Source: PALSA-505 sp036502085
GTDB taxonomy: Bacteria > Actinomycetota > Actinomycetes > Streptosporangiales > Streptosporangiaceae
Assembly (NCBI GenBank): GCA_036502085.1
Contig: DASXZD010000052.1
Location: 1 to 64,000 of the forward strand
Reading direction: 5' to 3'
DNA: 64,000 bases
Under the pieces are notes generated by a model. It did no database searches, had not been told where the DNA came from, and was given only the letters and a program-made list of their open reading frames with translations. Below are positions 7,808 through 15,613 of this stretch, in pieces. Within the stretch, counting starts at the first letter, position 1. The number at the start of each line of letters is the position of its first letter. Both the position numbers and the translations under genes were made by a program.

Positions 7808-9208
7808 GTGGAGGAAACAAACGGCTCTGGGCCCGCAGGGCCGCAGGCCGCCGGCCATCAAGAGCCCTGGACGCGCTGGCCGCGCGACGGCGGCGGACCA
7901 CCGGAATCCTGGCCAGGACGCCGGCACTCCTGGCACCTGGGTCCCAGCCTGTGGAGGCGCGGGCCGCGGGGCCACGGGGCGCTGCGGCGCGAATGGGAGG
8001 ACCGCCTGGCCGGCGGGGTGGCGGGCGGCGTAGCCGCGAAAACCGGCTTCGACGTCACTACGGTACGCCTCGCGTTCGTGGTCGCCGCCGTGCTGAGCAG
8101 CGGCCTGGGCGCGGCCGTCTACGTCGTGGCCTGGCTGCTGCTGCCCAGGAAGGACGTTGAGGGCAGCATCGCGAGCAAGGCGATGGCCGACCGGCGCGGC
8201 ATCACGCTCGCCGCCGGGGCCGGGTCGCTGCTCATCGTGGTGCTGTTGCTCGCCTCGGTGTTCGGCTTCGGCTGGCTGGCCTCGCTGGCCTGGCCGCTGG
8301 TGATCGGCGCGGCCGGGCTGGTGCTCATCTGGCGCAACGCACCGCAAGACGAGCAGGAGGCGATGCGGCGGCTGACCGAGCCGCTGCAGGGCCTGACCGC
8401 CGGCGGCAAGCGGCCGGGGATCGCGCTGCGGCTGCCGGTCGCGCTGGCGCTGATCATCGCCGGGGTGGTCGCGCTGCAGTCCGCGCACGAGAACATCAAG
8501 CTGCTGCAGCCGCTCGGCGGGGTGGCGCTGGTGATCGCCGGGATCGCGGTGATACTCGGGCCGTGGTGGCTGCGCATCGCCCGCGATCTCGTCGTCGAGC
8601 GGCAGGCCCGCGTCCGGGCCGAGGAGCGGGCCGACATGGCGTCGCGGGTGCACGACTCGGTGCTGCAGACGCTGGCCCTGATCCAGCGCAGCGCGGGCGA
8701 CCCGCACAAGGTCGTGCAGCTGGCCCGGGCGCAGGAGCGCGAGCTGCGCTCCTGGCTGTTCGACGGGCGGGCGCCCGGTTCGATCGACCCCGAGGGCATG
8801 ACGTTCGCCGCCGGGGTGCGGCTCATCCAGCAGGAGGTGGAGGCCCAGTACGGCCGGGCCGTGGAGGCGATCACGGTCGGCGACTGCGAGCTCGACGAGG
8901 ACCTCAGCGCCCTGCTCGCGGCCGGGCGGGAGGCGACGGTGAACGCGGTCAAGTGGTCCGGCGCCGACGTCGTCTCGCTGTTCGCCGAGGTCGAGGCGGC
9001 CGAGGTGTCGCTGTTCGTGCGGGACCGCGGGCAGGGGTTCGACCCTGCGGCGGTACCCGGTGACCGCAAGGGGCTGGCCGAGTCGATCCACGCCAGGATG
9101 GCCAGGCGCGGCGGCTCCGCGACCGTCCGCAGCGTCGTGGGCGAGGGCACCGAGGTCTCGCTGACGATGCCCCGTACCGCCGGGGAACGGCAGGCGAGCC
9201 GGGCATGA
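7808..9208 (+). CDS. PspC-fused sensor histidine kinase
   Basis: About 466 residues. A Pro/Arg-rich N-terminus is followed by a PspC domain (about 60-120: DRLAGGVAGGVAAKTGFD, YVVAWLLLPRKDVEG), further membrane segments to about residue 260, a HisKA_3 dimerisation domain with phospho-acceptor His282 in RVHDSVLQTL, and an HATPase domain with N-box NAVKWSG, G1 RDRGQGFD and GLAESIHARM. This is the MacS/LiaS-like envelope-stress kinase arrangement. The GTG at 7808 fits the PspC domain position; no strong Shine-Dalgarno is seen, so the start is somewhat uncertain. It overlaps the downstream regulator by ATGA (9205-9208), indicating translational coupling. Confidence 0.9.
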   Translation: MEETNGSGPAGPQAAGHQEPWTRWPRDGGGPPESWPGRRHSWHLGPSLWRRGPRGHGALRREWEDRLAGGVAGGVAAKTGFDVTTVRLAFVVAAVLSSGLGAAVYVVAWLLLPRKDVEGSIASKAMADRRGITLAAGAGSLLIVVLLLASVFGFGWLASLAWPLVIGAAGLVLIWRNAPQDEQEAMRRLTEPLQGLTAGGKRPGIALRLPVALALIIAGVVALQSAHENIKLLQPLGGVALVIAGIAVILGPWWLRIARDLVVERQARVRAEERADMASRVHDSVLQTLALIQRSAGDPHKVVQLARAQERELRSWLFDGRAPGSIDPEGMTFAAGVRLIQQEVEAQYGRAVEAITVGDCELDEDLSALLAAGREATVNAVKWSGADVVSLFAEVEAAEVSLFVRDRGQGFDPAAVPGDRKGLAESIHARMARRGGSATVRSVVGEGTEVSLTMPRTAGERQASRA

Positions 9209-9873
9209 GGAGCCCAGACGACGACAGGCCGCGGGTGTTCATCGTCGACGATCACGGCCTGTTCCGGTCCGGCGTCCGGTCCGAGCTCGGTGATCAGGTC
9301 GAGGTGATCGGCGAGGCGGACGACGTCGAGCCCGCGATCACCATGATCGCCGAATGCCTTCCCGATGTCGTCCTGCTCGACGTGCACCTGCCCGCCGGCG
9401 GCGGGCAGCTGGTGGTCTCGGCGGTCAAGGCGGAGCACCCGCAGGTGCGTTTTCTCGCGCTGTCCGCGTCGGACGCGCCCGAGGATGTGATCGCGGTCAT
9501 CCGGGCGGGCGCGCGGGGCTACGTGACCAAGACGATCTCGGGTGCGGAGCTGGTGGACGCGGTGCGCCGGATCGCGGCCGGCGACGCGGTGTTCTCGCCC
9601 CGGCTGGCCGGGTTCGTCCTGGACGCGTTCGCCGCCGTGGCGCCGTCCGGCGGCGACCGCCCGTCCTTCGACGCCGAGCTTGACCAGCTGACCGCCCGGG
9701 AGCGGGAGGTGCTGCGGCTGATCGCCCGCGGCTACACCTACAAGGAGATCGCGCGCGAGCTCTACATCGCCACCAAGACGGTGGAGAGCCACGTCTCCTC
9801 GGTGCTGCGCAAGCTCCAGCTGTCCTCCCGCCACCAGCTCACCCGGTGGGCGGCCGAGCGGCGCCTGACCTGA
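9205..9873 (+). CDS. NarL/LuxR-type response regulator
   Basis: 222 residues. The receiver domain has IVDDH, phospho-acceptor Asp59 (VVLLDVHLP) and Lys in YVTKTISG. The C-terminal LuxR helix-turn-helix (about 155-215) reads LTAREREVLRLIARGYTYKE then IARELYIATKTVESHVSSVL. It is coupled by ATGA overlap to the PspC-fused kinase, its likely partner, and resembles MacR/LiaR-type envelope-stress regulators. The 28-bp palindrome upstream of the kinase is a plausible binding site, which would give autoregulation and control of the divergent PspC-DUF1707 pair. Confidence 0.93.
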   Translation: MRSPDDDRPRVFIVDDHGLFRSGVRSELGDQVEVIGEADDVEPAITMIAECLPDVVLLDVHLPAGGGQLVVSAVKAEHPQVRFLALSASDAPEDVIAVIRAGARGYVTKTISGAELVDAVRRIAAGDAVFSPRLAGFVLDAFAAVAPSGGDRPSFDAELDQLTAREREVLRLIARGYTYKEIARELYIATKTVESHVSSVLRKLQLSSRHQLTRWAAERRLT

Positions 9874-9891
9874 CCGGGAACGCGGTCGAGG

Positions 9892-10185
9892 CTACTGCTC
9901 GCGGTCGCGGCGCAGCCGGTCGAGTACCTCGGCCGGATTGTCGGCGGCGACCCTGATCATCGCCCGCATCGCATCGGCAAGGGCGATCCGCGGGACGTCG
10001 AGCTCGACCGCGGCCGAGTCCGCCCACTGGGTCAGCTCCCGGTACAGCTCGGGACTGAGGTCGACGGTAACCCTGACCGGCTTGGACCTGATCGCGGTGC
10101 GGCCGGCCGGCGGCGCGTCGGGTCCGCTGCGCCGGGCGGCGGCCGCCGCCATCTGCGCCTTGCGCTGCGCCCGCTGCCCAGTCAT
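9892..10185 (-). CDS. Small basic protein, putative ParB-like partner of ParA
   Basis: 97 residues: a basic N-terminus (MTGQRAQRKAQMAAAAARRS) and a C-terminal segment PVRVTVDLSPELYRELTQW then ALADAMRAMIRVAADNP. The strand PVRVTVDLSPELY followed by two helices looks like a ribbon-helix-helix DNA-binding fold, though I do not recognise a named family. It lies downstream of a ParA-like ATPase on the same strand, as expected for a small centromere-binding partner. Its ATG is the last of six ATGs in a 14-bp tandem array, so its translation may depend on re-initiation from the ATPase gene. Confidence 0.7.
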   Translation of the reverse strand: MTGQRAQRKAQMAAAAARRSGPDAPPAGRTAIRSKPVRVTVDLSPELYRELTQWADSAAVELDVPRIALADAMRAMIRVAADNPAEVLDRLRRDREQ

Positions 10186-10255
10186 GTCAGCACCGTCATG
10201 TCAGCACCGTCATGTCAGCACCGTCATGTCAGCACCGTCATGTCAGCACCGTCAT
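10183..10255 (-). repeat. 14-bp tandem repeat x5 forming ATGA-coupled minigenes
   Basis: On the minus strand the unit ATGACGGTGCTGAC occurs five times without a break. Each unit reads ATG ACG GTG CTG ACA TGA, a five-codon ORF (MTVLT) whose TGA overlaps the next ATG. The first ATG (10255-10253) overlaps the TGA of the ParA-like gene and the sixth ATG (10185-10183) starts the downstream gene. A weak GGTG lies 5 nt before each next ATG. The array thus links two genes by consecutive stop-start overlaps. Confidence 0.9.
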
Positions 10256-10923
10256 GAGGGTATCGAGCCGAGCGGGACCGATCGCCCGAGGATGTCGTCG
10301 GCTACCCGGCGCCATACCGCACGGCCGGTGTCGGGGATCGGCATGCCGAAGCTCTGTGCGTAAACCTCGAGCCGCGGCACCACGGTGTCCAGCACGTCAT
10401 AGCCGAGGCCCTGCAGCGCCTCGCGGGCGTCGGTGGTGGAATTCGCCCGCGCGACGCAGCGGTTCAGCAGCACGGCCACCCGGGCCGGCTTGTCCCTGAC
10501 CGCCGCGACCTCGCTGATCTCCTCGCGCACCGGCGTGGTGCGGTTGATCTCGATCGGGCTCGGCGCGCACGGGATCAGGATCTCGTCGGCGTACCGCAGC
10601 GCCGACAGGGCAATGGCGGCGTGGTCCTCAAGCTGCGGCGCGTCGATGATCACCACGTCACCGTCCTGGGCGATCTCGGGGATCCGGCGGTGCATTTCCC
10701 GCGAGGGCAGCGCCACGATCCGGAACGGGAACGCCGCCTGCGGGGGCAGCCCCGGGTACATGGCCGCAAGATCAGCCCACTCCAGAGCGCTGCCGGAGGG
10801 GTCGGCGTCCACCAGGAGCACGTTCTGTCCGGCCTGGGCGAAGATGTGCGCCAGCCAGACCGCCGAGGTGGTCTTGCCCGTGCCCGGCTTCAGGTTAGCC
10901 AGCGCGAGGCTCAGACCCGTCAT
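10252..10923 (-). CDS. ParA/MinD-like ATPase
   Basis: 223 residues. The deviant Walker A reads LKPGTGKTTSA, with signature Lys before PGTGKTT, followed by VLLVDADPSGSA and Walker B VVIIDAPQLED. Members move plasmids, chromosomes or protein complexes along DNA or membranes by ATP-dependent dimerisation. The ATG at 10923 is chosen because GATAAT (10935-10930) sits 6 nt before it with no Shine-Dalgarno, suggesting a leaderless mRNA; a longer in-frame start at 11067 adds 48 residues unlike the family. The stop codon overlaps the first ATG of the minigene array that leads to the small partner gene. Chromosomal ParA/Soj is normally beside gidB and parB, so this is an orphan or mobile-element-derived system. 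Confidence 0.85.
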   Translation of the reverse strand: MTGLSLALANLKPGTGKTTSAVWLAHIFAQAGQNVLLVDADPSGSALEWADLAAMYPGLPPQAAFPFRIVALPSREMHRRIPEIAQDGDVVIIDAPQLEDHAAIALSALRYADEILIPCAPSPIEINRTTPVREEISEVAAVRDKPARVAVLLNRCVARANSTTDAREALQGLGYDVLDTVVPRLEVYAQSFGMPIPDTGRAVWRRVADDILGRSVPLGSIPS

Positions 10924-11099
10924 CCACGCATTATCCCAGCGTTCACGACATTGCGGTAGCCGGACGGCGGGCGGAACCGCAGATGGTACGCGTGGTGCTG
11001 GATCAAAGCCGGCTTTATGGCGGGGCTGGGTGCCGTGCAGTATTGCAGTATCTACGGCAGATGCCATGCCGGGGCCGCGTCCCCATCCGGTGTTTGATG

Positions 11100-11111
11100 A
11101 TCTTTAAAGAT
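11100..11111. promoter_or_regulatory. 12-bp AT-rich palindrome upstream of GH3 gene
   Basis: ATCTTTAAAGAT is a perfect palindrome in a locally AT-rich stretch (about 11095-11135) of the 286-bp gap between the divergent ParA-like and GH3 genes. It could be an operator or part of the GH3 promoter. Nothing else that looks like a gene is seen in the gap. Confidence 0.35.
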
Positions 11112-11209
11112 TATTTCTCGTTTATTTCCGCCTGTGCATCTAGCCGGTCACTCTCCGCCAACCTTATGTTGTGCGGGAAACCCGGGCGACGCGGCTCCGA
11201 GGAGGCATC

Positions 11210-14053
11210 ATGCGCAGCTTCCGCACGCCATCAGCACTCCGAACGCCTGTGCTCAACGGGCCAGTACTCCCTGGTCTGGCATGGGGCAGGAGACGCGCCG
11301 TCGCGATCGTCATCGCGCTCGCCTGCGCCTCGCTGGTCGCGGTGACCGGCCCGGCCCAGCGGGCCTCGGCCGTGTCCGCCGCCTGCCCCTGGGTCGGCTC
11401 CAGCGCGCCGATCAGCCAGCGGGTCAGCCAGCTGATGTCCCGGATGAGCGTGACGCAGAAGGTCGACCTGCTCACCGGGGCCGGCGGCTCCAGCTACGTC
11501 GGCTTGATCCCGGCCATCGGGTCGCTGTGCATCCCGGCGGTGAACCTGGAAGACGGCCCGGCCGGGGCCGGTGACGGCATGAGCAACGTCACCCAGCTGC
11601 CCGCGCCGGTGGACGTGGCCTCGACCTGGGACAATTCGGCCGAGCAGCTGTACGGCCAGGTAATCGGCGGCGAGCAGGCGGCCAAGGGCAGCACCGTGGA
11701 TCTCGGGCCGACGATCAACATCGTGCGCGACCCGCGCTGGGGCCGGGCCTTCGAGTCGATCGGCGAGGATCCGTACCTGAACGGGACGCTGGGCGCGGCC
11801 GATATCCGCGGCGTCCAGTCCACCGGGGTGATGGCCCAGGTCAAGCACTTCGCGGTGTACAACCAGGAGACCAACCGCAACACGCCGTCCGATAACGCGG
11901 TCGTCAGCACCCGGACGCAGCAGGAGATCTACCTGCCGGGCTTCCAGTACGCGGTGCAGCAGGGCGCGGCGTCCTCGGTGATGTGCTCCTACAGCACGAT
12001 CAACGGCACCTACGCCTGCCAGAACCCGTCCCTGCTGAGCAGCGTGCTGCGGCAGCAGTTCGGCTTCAGCGGGTTCACCACCTCCGACTGGGGCGGCACC
12101 CACGCGACCGCCGCGTCGGCCAACGCGGGCCTGGACATGGACATGCCGGGCAACGACGGGTTCTACGGCAGCGCGCTGGCCGGCGCGGTATCGAACGGCT
12201 CGGTGAGCACGGCCACGCTGAACTCGCTCGTCACCCCGGTGCTCACCGAGATGTTCGCCTTCGGCCTGTTCGACGAGCCGCCGGCCGGCTCGCCCGCGCA
12301 GGCGGCTACGAGCTCCGGCGACGATGCCGACGCGTTGCAGCTGGCTGAGGAAGGCACCGTACTGCTGAAAAACAGTGGTGGAGTGCTGCCGCTCTCCGGA
12401 TCCGACAGCTCGGTCGCGGTCATCGGAACGGACGCATCGTCGAGCCCGCTGACCGCGGGGGGTGGCAGCGCAGGCGTCAGCTCCAGCGGGACGATCACCC
12501 CGCTGGCCGGCATCACGGCCGCGGCGCCCAGCGGGGTCAAGGTCAGCTTCAACGACGGCTCGTCGGACAGCTCGGCCGCGTCGCTGGCCGCGTCCTCCAG
12601 CGTCGCGGTGGTGTTCGTGAGCAACTTCGAGACCGAGGGCAGCGACCTGACCAGCATCAGCCTGTCCAGCGCGGAGAACTCGCTGATCTCCGCGGTCGCG
12701 GCCGCCAACCCGCACACGATCGTCGTGCTCAACAGCGGTTCGGCGGTCACGATGCCGTGGCTGTCGTCGGTGGCCGGGGTGCTGGAGGCCTGGTATCCGG
12801 GGCAGGAGGACGGGGCGGCGATCGCGGCGCTGCTGTTCGGCACCGCCGACCCGTCCGGCCACCTGCCCGTGACGTTCCCGACGTCGCTGTCGCAGGCGCC
12901 GGCCGGCACGGCCGCGCAGTGGCCGGGCCAGAACGGGACCGTGCAGTATTCGGAGGGGGTCGACGTCGGGTACCGCTGGTATGACTCGCAGGGCCGGACG
13001 CCGCTGTTCCCGTTCGGCTACGGGCTGTCGTACACCAGCTTCGCGTTCAGCAACCTCCAGGTCGGCTCGCTGGCCGCGGGCGGCGCGGCCACGGTCTGGG
13101 CCACCGTGAAGAACACCGGCTCGCGGGCGGGCGCCGATGTCGCGCAGCTGTACGTCACCGACCCGGCCGCGTCCGGCGAGCCGCCCCGGCAGCTGGAAGG
13201 GTTCGCCCGGGTGAGCCTGGCCGCGGGCGCCAGCAAGACCGTCACGTTCAAGCTCACCCAGCGCAACCTGCAGTACTGGAACTCCGGCAGCAACAACTGG
13301 GCCACGTCCACCGGCAGCTACGGCATCAAGGTCGGCGACTCCGACGCCAGCCTGCCGCTGTCAGGCACGCTGCCGGTCAGCTCAGCCCAGCTCGGCCAGC
13401 CGGTGACGATCACCAGCCCGGGACCGCAGGAGGGCATCGCCGGCACCGCCGTGTCGGTGCCGGTGACCGCGGGCGACAGCACCGGCGGCCAGACGCTGAG
13501 CTTCACCGCGACCGGGCTGCCCGCGGGCACCTCGATCTCCGGCTCCGGCACGATCACCGGCACGCCGAGCACCGCCGGGACGTCCACCGTGACGGTCACC
13601 GCGGCCGACGGCAACGGCGCGCTGGCCAGCACCTCGTTCACCTGGACGGTCGCGCCGGCCGGTTCGGGGATCGCGACGACGCCGCTGGTCGGCTACCAGG
13701 GCCTGTGCCTGGATCTAAGCGGCGACAACAACACCAACGGCACCAAGGTGGAGATCTACACCTGCAACGGCACGAACGGGCAGCAGTGGACCGAGGAGCC
13801 GAACGGCACCATCCACGCCGACGGCAAGTGCCTGGACGTGATCGGCGGCGGCACCGCCAACGGCACGCTGGTCGACCTGTACATGTGCAACGGCACGGGC
13901 GCGCAGGTGTGGCAGCCGCAGTCCAACGGGTCGCTGGTCAACCCGCAGTCCGGCAAGTGCCTGGACGACACCGGCTTTTCCGCCACGCCGGGCACCCAGT
14001 CGCAGATCTGGAGCTGCACCGGCAACACCAACCAGTCCTGGACGATGCCCTGA
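11210..14053 (+). CDS. Secreted GH3 beta-glucosidase-like enzyme with ricin-B lectin domain
   Basis: 947 residues. A signal peptide (about 26-55, GRRRAVAIVIALACASLVAV) with a twin-Arg run is followed by a GH3 N-terminal domain with KHFAVYNQETNRN and catalytic nucleophile Asp293 in TTSDWGGTH, then the GH3 C-terminal domain (PGQEDGAAIAALLFGTADPSG), a fibronectin III-like domain (about 640-715), an Ig-like putative domain (about 725-815), and a C-terminal ricin-type lectin with QxW-like repeats (NGQQWTEEP, GAQVWQPQ, TNQSWTM). It probably releases sugars from plant or microbial glycans outside the cell; the exact glycoside is not shown. The ATG at 11210 has GGAGG 4 nt upstream, preferred to ATG 11171. 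Confidence 0.93.
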   Translation: MRSFRTPSALRTPVLNGPVLPGLAWGRRRAVAIVIALACASLVAVTGPAQRASAVSAACPWVGSSAPISQRVSQLMSRMSVTQKVDLLTGAGGSSYVGLIPAIGSLCIPAVNLEDGPAGAGDGMSNVTQLPAPVDVASTWDNSAEQLYGQVIGGEQAAKGSTVDLGPTINIVRDPRWGRAFESIGEDPYLNGTLGAADIRGVQSTGVMAQVKHFAVYNQETNRNTPSDNAVVSTRTQQEIYLPGFQYAVQQGAASSVMCSYSTINGTYACQNPSLLSSVLRQQFGFSGFTTSDWGGTHATAASANAGLDMDMPGNDGFYGSALAGAVSNGSVSTATLNSLVTPVLTEMFAFGLFDEPPAGSPAQAATSSGDDADALQLAEEGTVLLKNSGGVLPLSGSDSSVAVIGTDASSSPLTAGGGSAGVSSSGTITPLAGITAAAPSGVKVSFNDGSSDSSAASLAASSSVAVVFVSNFETEGSDLTSISLSSAENSLISAVAAANPHTIVVLNSGSAVTMPWLSSVAGVLEAWYPGQEDGAAIAALLFGTADPSGHLPVTFPTSLSQAPAGTAAQWPGQNGTVQYSEGVDVGYRWYDSQGRTPLFPFGYGLSYTSFAFSNLQVGSLAAGGAATVWATVKNTGSRAGADVAQLYVTDPAASGEPPRQLEGFARVSLAAGASKTVTFKLTQRNLQYWNSGSNNWATSTGSYGIKVGDSDASLPLSGTLPVSSAQLGQPVTITSPGPQEGIAGTAVSVPVTAGDSTGGQTLSFTATGLPAGTSISGSGTITGTPSTAGTSTVTVTAADGNGALASTSFTWTVAPAGSGIATTPLVGYQGLCLDLSGDNNTNGTKVEIYTCNGTNGQQWTEEPNGTIHADGKCLDVIGGGTANGTLVDLYMCNGTGAQVWQPQSNGSLVNPQSGKCLDDTGFSATPGTQSQIWSCTGNTNQSWTMP

Positions 14054-14080
14054 ACCCTGCCTGCGCCGGGCCAATAAACT

Positions 14081-14115
14081 CTGTCCCGGGCCAGGCCACG
14101 CAAGGCCAGGGACAG
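14081..14115 (+). promoter_or_regulatory. Hairpin directly upstream of the CysRS ribosome-binding site
   Basis: CTGTCCC (14081-14087) pairs with GGGACAG (14109-14115), and the inner GGCC tracts extend the stem. The 3' arm ends just before GGAGG (14116-14120), the Shine-Dalgarno of the CysRS-like gene, which lies 5 nt from the ATG. It could end GH3 transcription or modulate initiation on the CysRS gene. There is no U tract. Confidence 0.4.
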
Positions 14116-14125
14116 GGAGGATCTG

Positions 14126-15604
14126 ATGGCGCCAGGGGCGCAGGTGCGGCTGTTCAACTCCATGGGCCGACGGGTGGCCGACTTCGCCCCGCTGGCGGAG
14201 GGCCGCGTGCGCATCTACTCGTGCGGCCCGACCGTCTACTCGGATCCGCACCTGGGCAACATGCGCCCGTACGTGCTCAGCGACACGATCCGGCGGCTGC
14301 TGGAGTGGAAAGGATACTCCGTTACCCAGGTCGTCAACATCACCGACGTCGGTCACGTGATGGGCGACAGGGACGAGGGCGAGGACAAGGTCGAGTTCGC
14401 GGCCAGGAAAGAGCAGCGGCTGGTCAAGGACATCACCCGGGGATACGCGGAGGCATTTTTCGGCTTCATGGCCGACCTGAACGTCCTGCCGGCCGCGCAC
14501 TACCCGTACGCGTCGGACTACGTGCCGCAGATGATCAAGTTCGCCGGCCGGCTTGAGGAGCTCGGTTACACCTACCAGCTGCCGTCCGGGCTGTACTTCG
14601 ACACCGCCCGGTCCGGGGACTACGGAAAGCTGGCCCTGATGCCGCCGTCCGGCCAGCTGGAAGAGGGCCGGGTCAGCCTGGAGGGGAAGCGCTCGGCGGC
14701 CGACTTCGCGGTGTGGCGGGCCGACCCGCCGGACCAGCAGCGGATCATGCGCTGGGAGTCGCCGTGGGGCTGGGGCGTTCCCGGCTGGCACCTGGAGTGC
14801 TCGGTGATGAGCATCGACCTGCTGGGCGAGCATTTCGACATCCACACCGGCGGCGTCGATCACCGCGAGATTCACCACGTGAACGAGATCGCGCAGAGCC
14901 AGGCGTACCTGAACGACGGCCAGCCCTGGGTCCCGCTGTGGATGCACAACGAGTTCCTGCTGCTGAGCGGGGCCAAGCTGTCGAAGTCGAGCGGACGGAT
15001 GCCGACCCTGCGCGACCTGGCCGAGACCGGCTACCCGCCGATGGCCTTCCGCTACTTCCTGCTCACCGCGCAGTACGGCAGGCAGCTGGACCTGAGCAAC
15101 CAGAGCCTGGCCGCGGCCACCTCGGCGCTGCGCCGGCTGCTGCTGCGGATCACGCCGCTGCGCCCGCTGCCGGTGATCCGCCGCTACGACGAGGCGTGGA
15201 ACACGCTCGGCGAGCCGGGGCGGCGGGCCCTGGAGGCGCTGGACGAAGCGTGGAGCAACGACCTCAACACGCCGCAGGCGCTGGCCGAGCTGCAGGGCAT
15301 CCTGCGGTCGGCCGAGCTGACCGACTCCGACAAGGCCATACTCGCCGCGGCCGCGAACCAGGTGCTCGGGCTGCGGCTGGACAGCCTGGACCCGGACGAG
15401 ATCACCGAGCGGTCCGGCCAGCTCACGGTGCCCGCCGAGCTGGTCGAGGAGCTGGTGGCCGCACGCAGCGCCGCCCGCGAGGCGGGGAACTGGGCCGAGG
15501 CGGACCGGCTCCGCGACCAGCTGACCGGCCTGGGCGTGCAGGTCACCGATACGCCCGACGGCCCGCGCTGGACGGGAACGGGCGCCGCGGGCGCAGGCGC
15601 GTAG
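14126..15604 (+). CDS. cysS: Divergent cysteinyl-tRNA synthetase
   Basis: 492 residues of class I CysRS layout. Cys33 in SCGPTVYSD and the HIGH-like HLGN (42-45) are followed by WHLECSVMS and HTGGVDHREIHHVNEIAQSQ, which give the zinc ligands, KLSKS (284-288), and a C-terminal DALR-like helical part (WAEADRLRDQL). The usual sequences are GGxDLxFPHHENE and KMSKSLGN, so this copy is clearly divergent. It is probably a second CysRS beside a canonical one elsewhere, perhaps for stress or inhibitor resistance. Alternatives such as MshC are less likely because the full CysRS C-terminal region is present. GGAGG lies 5 nt before the ATG. The -10 box of the next gene overlaps its stop codon. Confidence 0.88.
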   Translation: MAPGAQVRLFNSMGRRVADFAPLAEGRVRIYSCGPTVYSDPHLGNMRPYVLSDTIRRLLEWKGYSVTQVVNITDVGHVMGDRDEGEDKVEFAARKEQRLVKDITRGYAEAFFGFMADLNVLPAAHYPYASDYVPQMIKFAGRLEELGYTYQLPSGLYFDTARSGDYGKLALMPPSGQLEEGRVSLEGKRSAADFAVWRADPPDQQRIMRWESPWGWGVPGWHLECSVMSIDLLGEHFDIHTGGVDHREIHHVNEIAQSQAYLNDGQPWVPLWMHNEFLLLSGAKLSKSSGRMPTLRDLAETGYPPMAFRYFLLTAQYGRQLDLSNQSLAAATSALRRLLLRITPLRPLPVIRRYDEAWNTLGEPGRRALEALDEAWSNDLNTPQALAELQGILRSAELTDSDKAILAAAANQVLGLRLDSLDPDEITERSGQLTVPAELVEELVAARSAAREAGNWAEADRLRDQLTGLGVQVTDTPDGPRWTGTGAAGAGA

Positions 15605-15613
15605 ACTCCCCGC

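Noticed and set aside
10183..10255. The 14-bp array as a CRISPR or iteron origin
   Set aside because: Units are short and contiguous without spacers, and they fit exactly as stop-start codons between two genes.
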